The notes under the pieces were generated by a model. It made no database searches, had not been told where the DNA came from, and saw nothing but the letters and a program-made list of their open reading frames with translations. Positions 22,901 through 36,420 of a DNA stretch of 64,000 bases are shown here, one piece after another (positions within the stretch are counted from its first letter, which is position 1; each line of letters starts with the position of its first letter). This DNA is from Lunularia cruciata (taxonomy: Eukaryota; Streptophyta; Marchantiopsida; Lunulariales; Lunulariaceae): positions 35,321,034-35,385,033 of the forward strand of contig OX419762.1 of NCBI GenBank assembly GCA_948567375.1, in the 5' to 3' direction. The translations under genes and the position numbers were made by a program.

Positions 22901-25900
22901 AAATTCCTCCAATTTTTAATCTAAGACCTATAATTATATTTCATCTCATAGACAAAAGGATTTAATAAATGCAAGAAAGAGATAGTCTTGTCAATGAGAC
23001 TAGCCATAGACAAAGGATGTAGTGTTCATGCTACTCTACTATACTCTCTAGCTTGACCAAATATTCTACACCATCATACTCAAGTGGAATGTGTAGCATC
23101 ATGTGGTTGAACTTATCTCTTGCACTATGCAGCCCATATTGACTCTTCCTATAAGATGGACCAATCCTTGGCCCAAAATCTACAAAATCTAATCTTCTCT
23201 CTACCATGCATGCCCCTCTTTAGTATAGCAAAGACATCACCTTGAGAGTAAGAGGAATAAGAACCATGCTAATTCATCCAAGAGATCATATACTAATGAA
23301 TTTGTGGGAAGCAAAAAGCCTATCTATTCTCATTCTGGAGTGTATGGAGAAACCTATTGAATAGATATGGAAAACTAGTCTCACGTAGCACCAAAATAAA
23401 ACACACTTGAAATATTAACCACTCCCATGACTTGATTGGTTTCCCAAAGATTGCAAACAAAGAGATGGACAAAGAATGTGTAATCTTAAGTGCAAATGAT
23501 GACAAGGTGATTACTCATCTCATAGAGCATCCCAAATGGTCCAATTGTAATACTTGTGCAACTTTCCTTAATTCCTTGCAAGTAAGAACATTGCAAGGTT
23601 CTTAGCTCCTTGCAAGTTATGCAAGGTTCTTAATTCTTTGCAAGGTAAAGTGTTGATTACACACCAAACATGATGTGTTTTGAGTTGCTTTGAATGACCA
23701 CACATAGAAAAGTGAAACCATCACTAGTACAAGAATAATGATATAAATACATGATGCTCCTGTACCAGCCACATTATAACCCACTCATATCACACTTCAC
23801 ATGAATAAATGTTAACTTTGAAAACTATAAAATCTCCTCACTTTCATTTCATATCTATGTAATTTTTAAACTAAAATTTCATGAAACTACAACATGAACA
23901 TTTGAAGGCACAAAAATTAAAATTAAAATTAAAATCAAAATTCCAAACCCATCATTCTCATTGAAATAATCAATCTAAACTCTAAAATACTAAATATCTT
24001 CTTTCTTTTTTATAAAATTCCCATAACCTTCAATTTGGATACTAATGAAAGTAAAATTCAAGAACAAATTTCTTTTATCATATTCTATATGCTATGCTAG
24101 TGTACACTCCAAAATATAGAATTTCTCTAATCCTTTCCTTGTCCCTTGGCATCGTCCCTATTTCCCATCATCTTCTTGTCCCGTCGCCCTCGCGTTTAGG
24201 AAGTGAATCAACATAGCTGATCGGACTTAAAGATTCACCAAGACCACAATAGTCAAGGATATCAATTATCTTTTGACGTGTTGGAAAGTTTAATATGTTC
24301 CTCCTACTCTTAAACATGAAAAATTACTTATCGCATGAAAGTCAATTGGACCTCGATCTTTGCACAGGACACATAAAAAGTTGCTCTCTTGATAAGGTGA
24401 TTATCGACCCCAAAGCATTGCAATTAGTCAAATTCCCTGATTCAAATTCCTAACTTTTTTATCATATTGTATAGCATTATAATATAAAGAATCACCAAGA
24501 ACGTCCAGCCTGATTTAGTTGTTCAAGGCTATATATCTGGGCATGGTGAGAGAAGAAAAAAGAGCAAAAGAATTTGTTAACTGCGTGCGATTGAAATTAA
24601 AAGCAGTGTACTTTCCTCAACAAAACCTAAACTCACTCGTAAATGAATAATGCCGACAAGCATGTGATATTGAAAACCTTTATAAAAGACCGAGACCATC
24701 ATGGTATCTCTGGAGTCCCTTACCCGTCAGTTCTAAAAATAATAACTATTAACAGGATTAATAATAGGACAAAATTCCAATGATGGCTCAATGGATGAGG
24801 ACACGTCAAGACGCAATCAGAAAGGTATACCTCGTACAAGAACAAGGTCGACGAAACCTGCCTCAGAAAGAAGCTCTGGTGATGCGATACAAGAGCATGA
24901 CGTTTGCCGATAGACAGAACATTTGTTGCTTTATGGTAAAGTGGCCTTTGGATAAACTTTACAACCTTTCTTGGGTCCAGGCTTGAAAGGGGTCTCACAT
25001 AGGGTGGACTTTGCGAGCATACGAGAACTTTGTCCATGCTGACCGGGCCCCGGCCTTTACGCACTGTATGATAAATGAAGGTATGCATAGGAACATTAGA
25101 TTGTGTGGGAATCTTATTAATTCTCATTAAGGAGCGAGACCTCGTAGTTTAAACCAAACATCCCTTGCATTATTTGACTCCAAGTCTAAAAACTTTTCTA
25201 CGACTTCACAACAAACCTGGCTTTGAGATGAAATGACTATAAATGTTAAAGCACAAAGAATATTTTAGCAAGCGCTTACCGGGAACCGTTTTATCATTCA
25301 GTCACACCATTTCGTTATATGGTTGTTTTTTATATGCATTTTTTTGCTTCTTCGTTTATTGTGTGTTCTTGTTTGGGTTCATGAGTTCCAACATTTGATT
25401 AATTAGCACTAGTGAGCTTAGTTTGTCCATATTTGAGATAATCTGGTTTCTAGTTTTTCTTATGATTGAGTGGTGCCTTGTTATATGGTAGCAAAGTGGC
25501 CGGTTGCGGCCAAATTATCACTCCGTATAATAACAATTATACTTACCAGGAATTCTACCCGGGAGTCTGTAGAGAAAGCGTGCTGACAAGGCATGCTCGA
25601 GAAACCTTTTCATAAAGTGGTGTTACCATGCCTATCCAAAACTGGAGTCAAGTTTTACTACCCCGCACTGTGTTACTTTTAGCCTCTACGTGTTTGTTTA
25701 CACTGGGAATTTGCTCTAGACATGAGCACGCGCGGTGGGGCGAGGAGCCTAAAGTTCTTGTAGACTGAAATATACTTTAATGTGGATCATGAGAAAGACC
25801 TGGGTGACTAACCCTCCCATTAGAGCGGATCGAACGATAAAGATCTAACCAGGGAAAGGGTAAGTCTGAACTGCCAGCTGTGATAGAGCCAACTTTCTTG

Positions 25901-28470
25901 TAGTGTCAAGTGCACGTAATGTTCATTACAATAGATACTTCCTCGTTTCTATTCCCATTCTATTTAGTTCCTTTGCGTCTTATGTCTTCATATACTTTTT
26001 CCATGTAATTCGTCATCAAATCAGAACCTTACCTATTGACTTTCAATTTTCCATCTTCACCAAGCTTTGTTGCTACAAGCACAATTTTCTTTGAAGATTG
26101 ATTTATATAGTACACCATCTGGAAGTGCTCTGAAATTCATGAGAAAGTTATTTCCTTTCCTGGGCCTTAACTTCTTTTAACTGTGATAGATCTAACCAAA
26201 GTTATTAAAAAAAAGTAGTTGCTAATACGAAGGATGGGAAGACCCCATCAAGGCGTCCAAGAATAAAACACAAGAAGAAAAATGAATCTAAACTCCAATA
26301 GTATCGGTATGATATGAGACATGTTCAAAGTCCAATGTTTAAAATGCGTAGAGCTTTATCCCACGTCCTCTTACATGGTAACCTCATCGACATTAAACAA
26401 AAACACTGTGCTCGTAAAGTTCCCGAAAGCGAACCACTTTTGATGACCTTTATGCTCGCACTATCTGAACGTTGCTAAAATAGCGCAAGTTCAACTGTTG
26501 AAACTCCGAAAATAGACTATTGATGCAGCTAAAAGTTTCCGTCATCCATCACTCTAACTTTTAGCATAAAACGGGCACGCTATACAAGTATATTCCCATG
26601 CCTTGCCATAGTTACGTGGTTTGTAGCGTCACTTACCGTCAGTTCCGGACTTTGACATAGTTACAATGTTTGAAAGGTCCATTCACCAACGTCACTTACG
26701 AAGTCCTTGTTCTTAACCTCGTCAGAAGAAGAGACAAGAACAACTCAGGCTGACCGAGCACATGGAAGAAGGAAAAGGTTGTCGAGACTGGCCTCAGTCA
26801 TTTGGATAATATTATTCCCCTGCAGTAAATTCACAGATTTTCCTCCAGTTGAGGATGTACTGGTCCCACCGGTACTGTTTTGCCATAAAGAGGAAATATT
26901 CACCATCTCTGCTCATGTTATTGGCGCCCTTGCTCCATTCGAGTTCCTTCCTTCCAGCCTTACTTACTTTCCGGTAGGTAAGAAAATTCCCGTCAAATAA
27001 AAGGCTGAGCGATGGCGAGCCCTTTCAAGCGCAAATGGAACCAAGAAATTTGAATTGCCATTGCGTGCTGGCAAGTTCCATCGCTGTTTCGGTGTGCTAC
27101 AAAGTAGTTGTCCATGACTTTAAGTTTCTCCTGCTGTATTAACTAGTGAATCTCCTGAATACAAATCAAATGTTTGTGCTTGCCGTTTCAGAAAGTGCGA
27201 GCTCTAGAACACATCGTTTTAAACGTCTGGCTTCCACCGATATTCCAAGCCAAATAAAGCTAATCACGTTCACACTTTCGGTGCTTCGTGTTCGATTGTC
27301 AGATGGTTTATGGATCTTGGGGATGTTGATCGAAGCTCTCTCCTCGGGGCGTTGGCCGGCGCTCCTTATGCAACATATGTAATTACACTGTAGAGGTCTG
27401 CATCAAGATTGGATCTCGACGGCTATGTTGTTGCAACTTGAATGCTGGAGCACATTTCGCGTTGATAGAGTTGGCAAATAAGTTTGAGCTCTCTTTCCTC
27501 GTTCCGTCGTAGATGGTTTGATTTTATTTGCTGCTCAACGTCATAAAGTATACGGTGTATGCACTGCATCCATACGCAATGGGGTGTGCTGGCTTGCTAC
27601 AGCATGCGCGACGAACTAACCAACTATGAGGTACACTAATCGTAACGTTGGCCCATCTACTTTCTTCGTGCGCGAAACCTCTGTTACTTCCACCGGAGGA
27701 AGGCCGTTGTAAGCCCTTGTAGGACGTGGATCAAGGCGGATCAACTCTGACGCTTAAACCAACGCCTTTTGAGAAAACCGAGCCCTAAAGGGATACTAGG
27801 TCTCCTTCAGTCTACATATGATCAAATGGTTTAAAATTTGCTTCAGAACAGGAGAGTTTCATTAAACTGGGCATAATAACATTCATAATAAGTAACAAAA
27901 TAACATTCATTACAAAGTAACATTTCGAGTTTTGATTTCTCCAATTAACCAGTACGAAGTCCGTGGCATCCTACCTTTCTTGCAGCGTAATATCTCCAAT
28001 GTGTGTGAGGAAGGTGAATGTTACTTAGAAACTTCTGTTCAAGTAAGAGGGAAACGCATGTCCTATAGTACTCATCTGAATCTCAATGCAACGACTCTGT
28101 ATTTCGAACGGGAGGACGCTGCATGCAAACAATGTCCCAAGTAATGCTCTCCGCCGCGAGTAGTTGAGTCTCGATCCGAACGCTTTATCGTTGCTTATCG
28201 CTGGAAACAGTTGTACAGACCACCAGGTTTTGTTTAGTGTGATAATATTTGGAATTTGCGTAACCGCATTGGGAAACTCCACCTTCCTAAACTCCATGCA
28301 GCTACTGTGGACGCATGCAGCAGTGTACAGTTTCACCGACAGAAATCACATTCATTGTAAAGCCCCACACACTAACGACGACAACCATTTGTCTCATCTC
28401 CACGAATCAACAGATTGGTTCTTTTCCGAAGGTAAAAGATCGAATCCCTACACTCTCATGGCTGTAAAAG
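22901..28470. other. Long anonymous interval
   Basis: No gene can be supported. An (AAAATT)n tract lies at about 23910-23940. Open frames of 135 codons (minus, 24720-25127), 97 (plus, 26707-27000), 103 (minus, 28025-28336) and 121 (plus, 28164-28529) have no family resemblance, and some overlap one another on opposite strands. From about 24150 base composition becomes less AT-rich than in the retroelement blocks, so this may be older unique DNA. A DR1 fragment lies at 26226-26255. Confidence 0.4.
26226..26255 (-). repeat. Dispersed repeat family DR1, 30-bp fragment
   Basis: CGAAGGATGGGAAGACCCC then ATCAAGG matches the most conserved block of the family. Flanks do not match. Confidence 0.5.
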
Positions 28471-28472
28471 TT

Positions 28473-28830
28473 GAAGAAAACGTACAGGCCTGTTTGGTGG
28501 GAAACTTGAGGGCCATCTCACACTGGTAGAGCAGGCGGAACAGAACCGTCTATGAAAGTCCATCTTTCGATTGACCTGTACCCCACCGTAACTCGGTGAG
28601 CTCCATTTGTGTTTATTCTGTAACTGACTCAACACCCTTTGACGAAAACGTTCAGGCCTGTTTAGTGGGAAACTTGAGGGTCATCTCAACACTGGTACAG
28701 CAGGCGGAATTTAACCGTCTACGAAAGGTCGTCTTTCGATTGAACTGTCCCCCACTGTAACCCGGTAGGCTCCATTTGTGCACCTGAAAGCTCAAAATGT
28801 TTATTCTCCAACTGATTCAACACCCTTTGA
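28473..28830. repeat. 168-bp tandem duplication
   Basis: CAGGCCTGTTTNGTGGGAAA starts at 28485 and 28653. Both copies continue with CTTGAGGG, AGCAGGCGGAA, AACCGTCTA, CTTTCGATTGA and GCTCCATTTGTG, then a TTTATTCT and AACACCCTTTGA tail. Divergence is moderate. Confidence 0.85.
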
Positions 28831-29635
28831 AAGAAAAGCATTTCCCTACAAGAGGTCTAATCGCCCAATCGACCAGAATTATCACTCCACTCTCTTGGCA
28901 TCTCAATGTATTCTAAGCGAGGTAGATACTCACGTAATCAGCCCTTCTTGCATTTATTGATTTTATAATACTAGATTAGAATATTGGAAGATTTAGGAAG
29001 ATCTTTGTCAACGTATACACACTTACACCCCTACAATTATCCTCATTAATGTACTGTTACATTATAAAGGTAGAAAGTTTTGCTATGGCGCAAAAGGCTC
29101 GGGTTCTTGATTCTATATCTCCTCTTTGTTAGAGGATTTTCATGTCAAGTCTGTAGACTTTACCATAGTACTCTATGTTTCTCACATCTATCGCATCTAA
29201 GGCCAATGTGGTTATATATAAAATTTTATTTTTATGATGTGTAGTAGGTGGAAAACACGCTAGAGTGTAAGATATCATCCAAGATATAATAATAATATAA
29301 TAATAATACAAATCCTTCAAGCTACTTAGTCCCAAGTACATATTGAGCACTGATTGAATCTATTAGGACCTCGTGCGAGAATGAATATCGTCATATTTAT
29401 AAACTATCAATATACCTTATTATTTGATGTGGAGGTTAGAAACCCTTAGGAGCAAAGACATTGTCATGCACCTGCATTCAAGCAGAAGCAATAATCATCA
29501 CTACTTGAAGAGAGGATATCATTATGCACCACGGTTATTGCTTGATGGCTTTTGCTTGAGAGGTTTATATGCAATAATAATCAGAATTACTGGAGGAAAG
29601 GAAGATTATTATGCACCCAACTTATCTATCCTTTT
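28831..29635. other. No supported gene
   Basis: AT-rich with an ATAATAATA microsatellite near 29288-29308. No protein or RNA gene is recognised. Confidence 0.5.
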
Positions 29636-29975
29636 CTCCGGGAGTGCAAGAGAGCTTATCATGTTAGGCATCAAGTGTACCGCTCTCACTCTCATATTTT
29701 GTAGCATATTTTAGACAGCGTGTGTCCATTGCTCTACAGAGAGCAGGGGCTGGTGCAATCCATAGGAGAGCAATCACAGTAGGTGATGTTTCTTCGGATG
29801 TTCCGGTTGTGTGTAGACCGTATGACTTGCATAGCTCGGATATCTTAGGTGTGGTAGGGCAGATTTCTCATATAGACTCTATTGGAGCTTAGCCCCATAT
29901 TACCTTTTTTGTCTCTCCCTTGTGCGGCTTGATGGGGTCTTCCCATCCTTCGGTTGTCGTACGCGGTCGACTACT
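29636..29975 (+). repeat. Dispersed repeat family DR1, plus-strand copy
   Basis: Matches 33045-33285 closely over its last 220 bp (GGTGCAATCCATAGGAGAGC through GGTCTTCCCATCCTTC to ACGCGGTCG). It extends about 110 bp further left, where it matches the minus-strand copy at 6795-7440 (CACTCTCATATTTT, GTGTCCATTG). Its right end is the same conserved motif as in the other copies. Confidence 0.8.
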
Positions 29976-32900
29976 TTACTTTGCTTATCTATCCTTTATA
30001 CCTTTTGCTTGAGATTTATATATATTTTCATAGTCACTTTTGAGGTCTTCTTAGAGAAGCAGTAGAAAACAGGGAATATGGTTATCTCCCTAACAATGTT
30101 CACCTTTTTCTTTCAACAAAGAGTTTCTATTACTTTAAAGCACTCTCAAACTTTGAGTTTTCATAGACGCATACAATAGTAAATGCACCCATCACATCTA
30201 GTACCCTCCCTCATCATTTACCATATCTACATGCATGGATTGGAGGACTTCTATCACATAATAATTTACGTTGTTATTGGTGAATTTGTTGTGGTTTGTT
30301 CTAAAGTTTTTCCCCTAGGTTGGCTTAGGGTCTATAGTTTGGCTTTGGTTTTGGTTCGTTGGGCCTCTCAATCCTATTCCTCTATCTTATTGAACATTTC
30401 GGCTTACATAGCAAATAATCAAAATCATACGTAGTGTAACCCATATTTTCCCATTTTGGAAAGTAATTGAGCAAATTATCTAGAGAGCATTTCATTTTGG
30501 AAAGTAAAAGAGTTTCTTCACGTCTTCTTCACATCTCCAACCTCTTTTAAGTGGAGAAATTTCTCTTTTAAATCTTCCTAGTGAAGAAAAGAAATCAGAA
30601 AATATATTTTTGGGAAAAGTTGTTTCCTCCTAAATTAATTTGAACTTGTTTAGATCGAACAATCCTCTTTTGAGCATGATATATTCTTATATATCATGTG
30701 AAACTTGATTACATGTGAAAGGTTTAAAATATATACAATGCCTGGCATTTTGGTTACTGGACTTATTGACCAACTTCTGTTCCTACTAGTAGGCTACTTG
30801 GTTTCTTTCCCTTGTTTTGCTTTGGGGATTGTAATTTTGCATGGGATTTTAGTCCCTTTTCTTGGGCCTTGTGCTCGTTAGCCTGGTGTCTTGTATTCCT
30901 TCTTCTTTTTCCTTCGGGGTATATTACTTTGCTCGTTTTCAACTCCAAGGACCAAGGGTGGTGACAACATGAGATAGAAAAAGAGTGGAAGGCCTCTAAT
31001 CGGACTGGAAATAATATTTTGTTAGTCTGGGGCACAAAATGTGGTCCCTCCCAAATCGCTGGATCACCCTGTTTGTGGGGCCTTTGAGCAACTCCAGATG
31101 ATGAGTACTCCAGTCTCATAAACATAAAGTTAGAACTATTGGTTACCAGGAGTAATATAGCCCCGGGTGCCCGCACCACCATGGCCAATTTGCCTTTTGA
31201 AAAGGCTGGCCCTTTTTTAATATATACACTATATCGCTGCAGCCAATGAGACCAGCTCACCCATGACCAATCGGCACCTTTTACCTGCCGTTACCTAGGC
31301 TCGTGGCTGAGGAACAAACTGATTGGGTTGATTCTTGACCTCGGCGGGTCAAGAGAGTGGCATCATCAGGTCAGCGGGACCGGAGCTCGGGTTAACCTCG
31401 CTGGAGGATGATGCCAGGTTACGTGTGGCGAATCAGAGGACTGATAGCATACCCTATATCTTTGAGTTCTCCAAGGAAAAGGGGGTTTGTAGAGCTGCTA
31501 TGATTGGCCCACTGGGCAGCATCGAAATAGGAGGAGTTTGATTGGCCTACATAGAGGAAAAGAAGGGATAAGTGGGGTATGAATGCCACTGTAGTGGGTA
31601 TATGTAGGCCTTGTCGTGAGGTCACACATGCATGTATGCCATAGAGAGACGCTTTTAATGCTTGGGATCAGGTTGTGAAGATGCAGGGTATGAGGACTTG
31701 AAGCTTTTGTCATGTGCACCGAGAAATAGATCGTGATTTAATCAGGGTAAAAGCTCTTAACCTACAGTAGTTTGGTCGATGTTTCACAAACACCTGTTGT
31801 AGTCCCTCTCCAATTTCAGGTGTTCATGCAGTTCATCTCAGATTCTTATTTCCTTGACAACGGCGTTTATCGAGAGTCGAAAATCTTGCAAGTAATGCAA
31901 GAAGCGCGGCATCCACGATAATCTTAGATGCGCTAGCGATGATAATGTGTCCAACCCTGTAAAATACTCTGGTCAATGAGGATTCTAATTTATTTTTGTA
32001 AGGGACATTCCGGATGTTTGTCTTCTCAGGAATCTTTTATTCATGGGGAAGGAAAGAAACGATATAAACATAAGACTGACGACATATGAAAGTCGAGTCT
32101 CATAGCTGGCCCAGCAACAAGAGAAAAAGCTCATACTTATTTACATGATTTAGGTTAAGATTAAGAAACTAATAATCCCGCGCTTATACAATTCGCAACC
32201 TTTAGTCCAGTAGTTCACTTCCTGTACGTAGCATCCATATAGCATCACAGAATCCACGTATAATCCTTTGACAAGAGGGCCCAGACAAATTTCACGTGTC
32301 GCGCATCCAATTCCGTGCTCGAAGCTATTCGGATGGTAGGTGATTCCATTGCGTAACGTTCTCAACACCACGATCATCCACGATCATCGACAAAACGTGC
32401 ATCTCATTCATCAATTTCTACGTAGCAAGACTATAGCTGTCTACTGATTGCAGGAGAGTGGACGATATCAAAATTTCAGTGTTGATTTCATCCATTCATA
32501 CTTCACAGTCTTTCTTGCGATCTGTTCTACAGTACCGATCAATCCACAAGCCGCTTGTGTCTTGACAATCTAAAGCAAAAGGTCTCGCGCTCTTCGCGGC
32601 TCCAGGTGACAATCTTGTTGAAAATTTTGAAGAGCCCGTACATTCGATGACATACAAAATCGAAATGGCCAACAAAATTCCTCTATCCTGTACACTACTA
32701 AAACCATAGTATGGAACACAGTAGTGGCGCTTAAGTACATCATCAGAACGGGAGAAGTCATGCCATCTGGTGGTTCCGATCCAATCAGATCGGGTGTCTT
32801 CGAAGAAACATCAGAGAGGCTGGTTCCATAAGAATGCCACTTAGAAAAGGGAGATTGTTAGTTTTCGTCATCAGAGTCTTCTATTGTGTATAAAGAAATA

Positions 32901-33044
32901 TATCTATTTCGCTGAGTGGAACCGGTCGGAAATTATGAGTAAAGAAGCCAGTGCCTTGGAATGCGTGCTCTACCGATACAATTGTCAAACAAAGCTTTTC
33001 CCCTTTAATAAAAGATGTAAAATGCATAATCTATCTCAGTGATA
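29976..33044. other. Anonymous interval with one weak ORF
   Basis: No gene is supported. A minus-strand frame with an ATG at 31182 (139 codons to 30763) has a TATATATTAAA at 31226-31216 and an ATTGG (inverted CCAAT) a little further upstream. Its basic, Lys-rich C-terminus matches no family known to me. A 10-bp inverted repeat GGCCTACATA/TATGTAGGCC spans about 31543-31604. Confidence 0.35.
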
Positions 33045-33285
33045 CAGAGGGCAGTGGCTGGTGCAATCCATAGGAGAGCAATCACATTAGGTGATGTTTC
33101 TTCGGATGCTCCAGTTGTGTGTAGACCATACGACTTGCATAGCTCGGTTATCTTAGGTGCGGTAGGGCAGATTTCTCATACAGACTCTATTGGGGCTTAG
33201 CCCCATGTTACCTTTTTTGTCTCTCCCTTGTACGGCTTGATAGGGTCTTCCCATCCTTCATTTTTCCTACGCGGTCGCCTTTTTC
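33045..33285 (+). repeat. Dispersed repeat family DR1, copy with 11-bp target duplication
   Basis: This 241-bp copy is bounded by an exact 11-bp direct repeat TCTCAGTGATA (33034-33044 and 33286-33296). That defines its ends: it begins CAGAGGGCAGTGGC and ends ACGCGGTCGCC plus a short T run. It starts about 110 bp later than the 29636 copy but ends at the same motif, so copies vary at the 5' end and are constant at the 3' end. Confidence 0.8.
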
Positions 33286-33296
33286 TCTCAGTGATA

Positions 33297-34255
33297 TTTA
33301 GTTCATTTCATAGTGTAGAGAACCAGAGTAGACACTAGAATCATTGCAAGTTAGAAGAAAAACCTAATAAACGGAATCTATGGTTAGTTAGTGGGTGGTT
33401 TAAGATCTAAAGTCAAAGGACATTATGGATATTTAGTGATATCTATAAAATATTGTATGGATATCATAAAGAAAGAAATTGAACAGAAATATAATCATCT
33501 CATAATAATTTAGATTTATAAAAAGTTTCTGTAAATTTAAACTCATAATATAGAACTTTTTAGCTAATCCAATAACTCAATCGTTAATATTCACGACCCA
33601 CATTTTAAATTATCCACAAATATTTACATGGTTATGGATTTTTGCTTGTAAAAACCCATTGTATTCCTATTGGCCATCCATAAAAAAAATTTAGATACTA
33701 CAAGTTCACTCATGAATAGTAATGGGATCCATAAAAGCTAAATTAGATACCCCTAGTATATTAGGGCGTTTCAAAAGTCACTTTTCAACTGCAGTAAATA
33801 ATATTACGAAAAAATTATGGAAGACCCCGCAAAGTGTTATGGGGTGTGGGAGGAGAATCCATCCGTATATAGGGAAAAACTCCCCTTGCCTTTTGAAATG
33901 ATACGCCGCGTCATGGAAAACCTGACCTGAAATTTTTACAGGTTACAGCTGGTCTTCACACTTAACTACCGAGAAAATATCATCTCAAACCCTAAATTGA
34001 TACCAAACATTTCATAAATGTTCCTATTTGGTTTATGGGACCTATAAATAAATCTATGGATCTTTAATGGAATGCCCAATTTAGGATTTAGCCCCATTTT
34101 TCTGGGATCTTGGCTTCCTTCGTGTGGCAAACCCGAAGGAAGACCAATCAAGCTGTAAAGGGAGAGGTAAAGTGGAGCTAGGTTTCAATAGTATCAAGAA
34201 AGAGAATCGTACATTTACCTAATTATTGTTTCCTAGTTCATTTAATTAGTGCCAT
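33297..34255. other. No supported gene
   Basis: AT-rich sequence between a dispersed-repeat copy and the 5' LTR of element C3. No recognisable coding sequence. Confidence 0.5.
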
Positions 34256-34617
34256 TGTAATAATATAAGATTAGTAACAATTATATAGATTTAACATGTT
34301 GTAGGAATAACATCTAATTACAATTTATCTAAATATTTTAAAAGTATATATGAAGTTTTTTGAGTTTTTTCTAAAAAATTTTAACAGTTGAGTAATTTGG
34401 ATGACTAGTTTGATTTACATGTAATAGAAAATTTATTTTAGTGTGCACTTCAAGTTAGATAAATTTTTTAGTAATTTTTTTTGAAATTTGTTGAGAATCT
34501 TGTACCCAAGTTGTTTAAAAATATCACAATCTAAATTCAGATGATATATTCGGAGTTTCTCATGAGATAATTCATCTAATTTTTTAAGTTTATTTTTCTC
34601 CTTACTCATTTGTTATA
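34256..34617 (+). mobile_element. 5' LTR of element C3
   Basis: Begins TGTAATAATATAAG and aligns with the 3' LTR at 44254 through GTTGAGTAA, ATGNCTAGTTTG and the TTTTTCTCCTT end. It is directly followed by TTGAATCAGAG, a mutated initiator-tRNA primer-binding site. Confidence 0.7.
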
Positions 34618-34899
34618 TTGAATCAGAGTAAAATGTGATGGATATAATTTATGGACCACCAAATCTATTTCTTCTAAATCATAAGGATTTTCATGTCCAT
34701 GTATTACCAAAGCATCATTTCATATTTTGGATAGAGAAGTGATCGTAATCACCTTATCTAATGAACCATTGATCTTTTCAATCATAATTTACAAAGAGTG
34801 ATAGACATGTTACATCTACTTATTAACCTGAATAATTACATATAGGTGATTTGGTAGAGTAGTAATCATAGGGACAATGCATGAAATTATCATTGTTAT

Positions 34900-35670
34900 A
34901 CAACAATAAATTGAACATTTTACTCTATTAGAAGAAGGAAATTGTGATAGTCAATGACAAGAGCAAGTACATAGACCAATGTTTCAAGAAGGAGAAGATA
35001 GACTTTGATAGAGAAGATAGAGAAGATAAAGTTGAAGGTATTTGAAGGTAAGAATCTATTGGGCGCATTAGAAAATTTTGTACTTTGAAATTGAAAATTT
35101 TCTAGATGAACGAACAAGGATTCTCATTGCTTTGAGCAAATTAGATGGAGTGACAAAACTATGGTGACAATTTTGGGTAGAGCAAGCTCAATGGCAATTT
35201 TTTACTCCAATCTTAATATGTGAAGAATTCAAAAGTATAATAATTTGAAGATTCCAATGTTGCACAAGATACGCAAGATAGATTAGAAAAATTGAAACAC
35301 ATTGGTTTTGTGAACAGCTACATAATTCAATTCCAAAACACAATAGCAAAGATTCCAAAAAGACACTAGAAGGCAAAAGCTTTGGATCTATTTGTGACTT
35401 GAAATCACATACCAAATTAGAAGTAACCATGGTGAACCCAAACATTTGGAAGAAGCCATGTAGTTGGTAGAGCATTTTGATTCCTTGGTAACCTCAACTT
35501 TGTCTCAATTTAGACTTTCACAAAACCTACAAACACACCACATATGAATGGATGAGCTAGCGCCAATGGAGATTGATGTCATTCAACAAATACCACTTTG
35601 CACCATAGATAGAGAAAGATTATGAAAAAATGGTGATTCTTTCTATTGTTGCCAAATTGGATATTGTATT
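34900..35670 (+). pseudogene. Gag remnant of C3, truncated at its zinc knuckle
   Basis: Across several frames the plus strand reads a Gag-like LLIALSKLDGVTKLWW-type segment near 35120-35165 and ends in MEIDVIQQIPLCTIDRERL followed by a C-x2-C zinc-knuckle start. Element C2 begins immediately afterwards. The sequence beyond C2 (42669) continues with a His/Cys-containing stretch and then protease. Confidence 0.6.
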
Positions 35671-36177
35671 TGTAAAAGACCAACAAGAGAAATAGTAGAA
35701 TGGAAAATCAAAGTGAAAGATCATATTGAGACTCTTGAATGAAAGAAACTCCAAATTCCTAATATGAACTTGGGGTTTGATATTTATAAAGAACATACAA
35801 GACTCTTGAGAAGCTTCTCAAGAAGCTTCTTAAGAGTTGCTTTCTTAGAGTGTAAGCTACGCTAAATGGTAAGCATCTTGAGAAGTTTCCTTCTAGAAGC
35901 TACCTACTTGGTATGCAAGCTAAGCTAGTTAGGAAGCTTCCCAAGAAGCTTCCTTCTAGAAATCACCTACTTGGCATGCAAGCTAAGCTAGCCGTGAAGT
36001 TTCCCAAGAAGCTTCTTCCTCAAAGTCACCACTTGGCATATACATTATCTAATACTTGGAAGGTACCAAGTAGCTTCTTAGATAGTCCTAGAATACTCTT
36101 ATAGTTCTTTGCTAATCTGGCTTATTTGTTATTTTGTTACTCTCAACTAACTTGTTTGGAAACTCCACATTGTTACA
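35671..36177 (-). mobile_element. 3' LTR of element C2
   Basis: 507 bp, TGTAAAAGACC...TTGTTACA. It contains several AAGCTTCCCAAGAAGCTTCC-type internal repeats, each followed by GCAAGCTAAGCTAG. The unit is shared with, but differs in copy number from, the 483-bp partner at 42186-42668. Confidence 0.9.
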
Positions 36178-36289
36178 TATTCTCCCTTTGCTAGTTGGCG
36201 ATGTCCTAGTCACCATGGAAGCTTTAAACTCTTAAATGGCCATTTATGCATTATGGAGATGAGAAAGAGGCTCCCAAGTAGCATCATGA

Positions 36290-36420
36290 AGGGGATACTC
36301 TTTCCAAAGGACTTTGTACTTAGTATGTTATTGGCGGCCATGTTGAATGTGGCAATGTGCAAGGATATGATCAACTTCATACTCCTCATGATCATTGATA
36401 AGAACAGGAAAAAGAGGAGG
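36290..36420 (-). pseudogene. Chromodomain remnant of C2
   Basis: The minus strand reads HEEYEVDHILAHC, then after one in-frame stop YKVLWKEYPLHDATWEPLSHL. The order EYEV...I...Y.V.W..Y....TWEP..L is that of the chromodomain at the integrase C-terminus of chromoviruses. Confidence 0.8.

Noticed and set aside
24720-25127. 135-codon minus-strand frame and a shorter plus-strand frame (NDGSMDEDTSRR...) on the same DNA
   Set aside because: Neither matches a known protein. The plus-strand frame looks somewhat protein-like but is only about 55 codons between stops with no clear splice sites.
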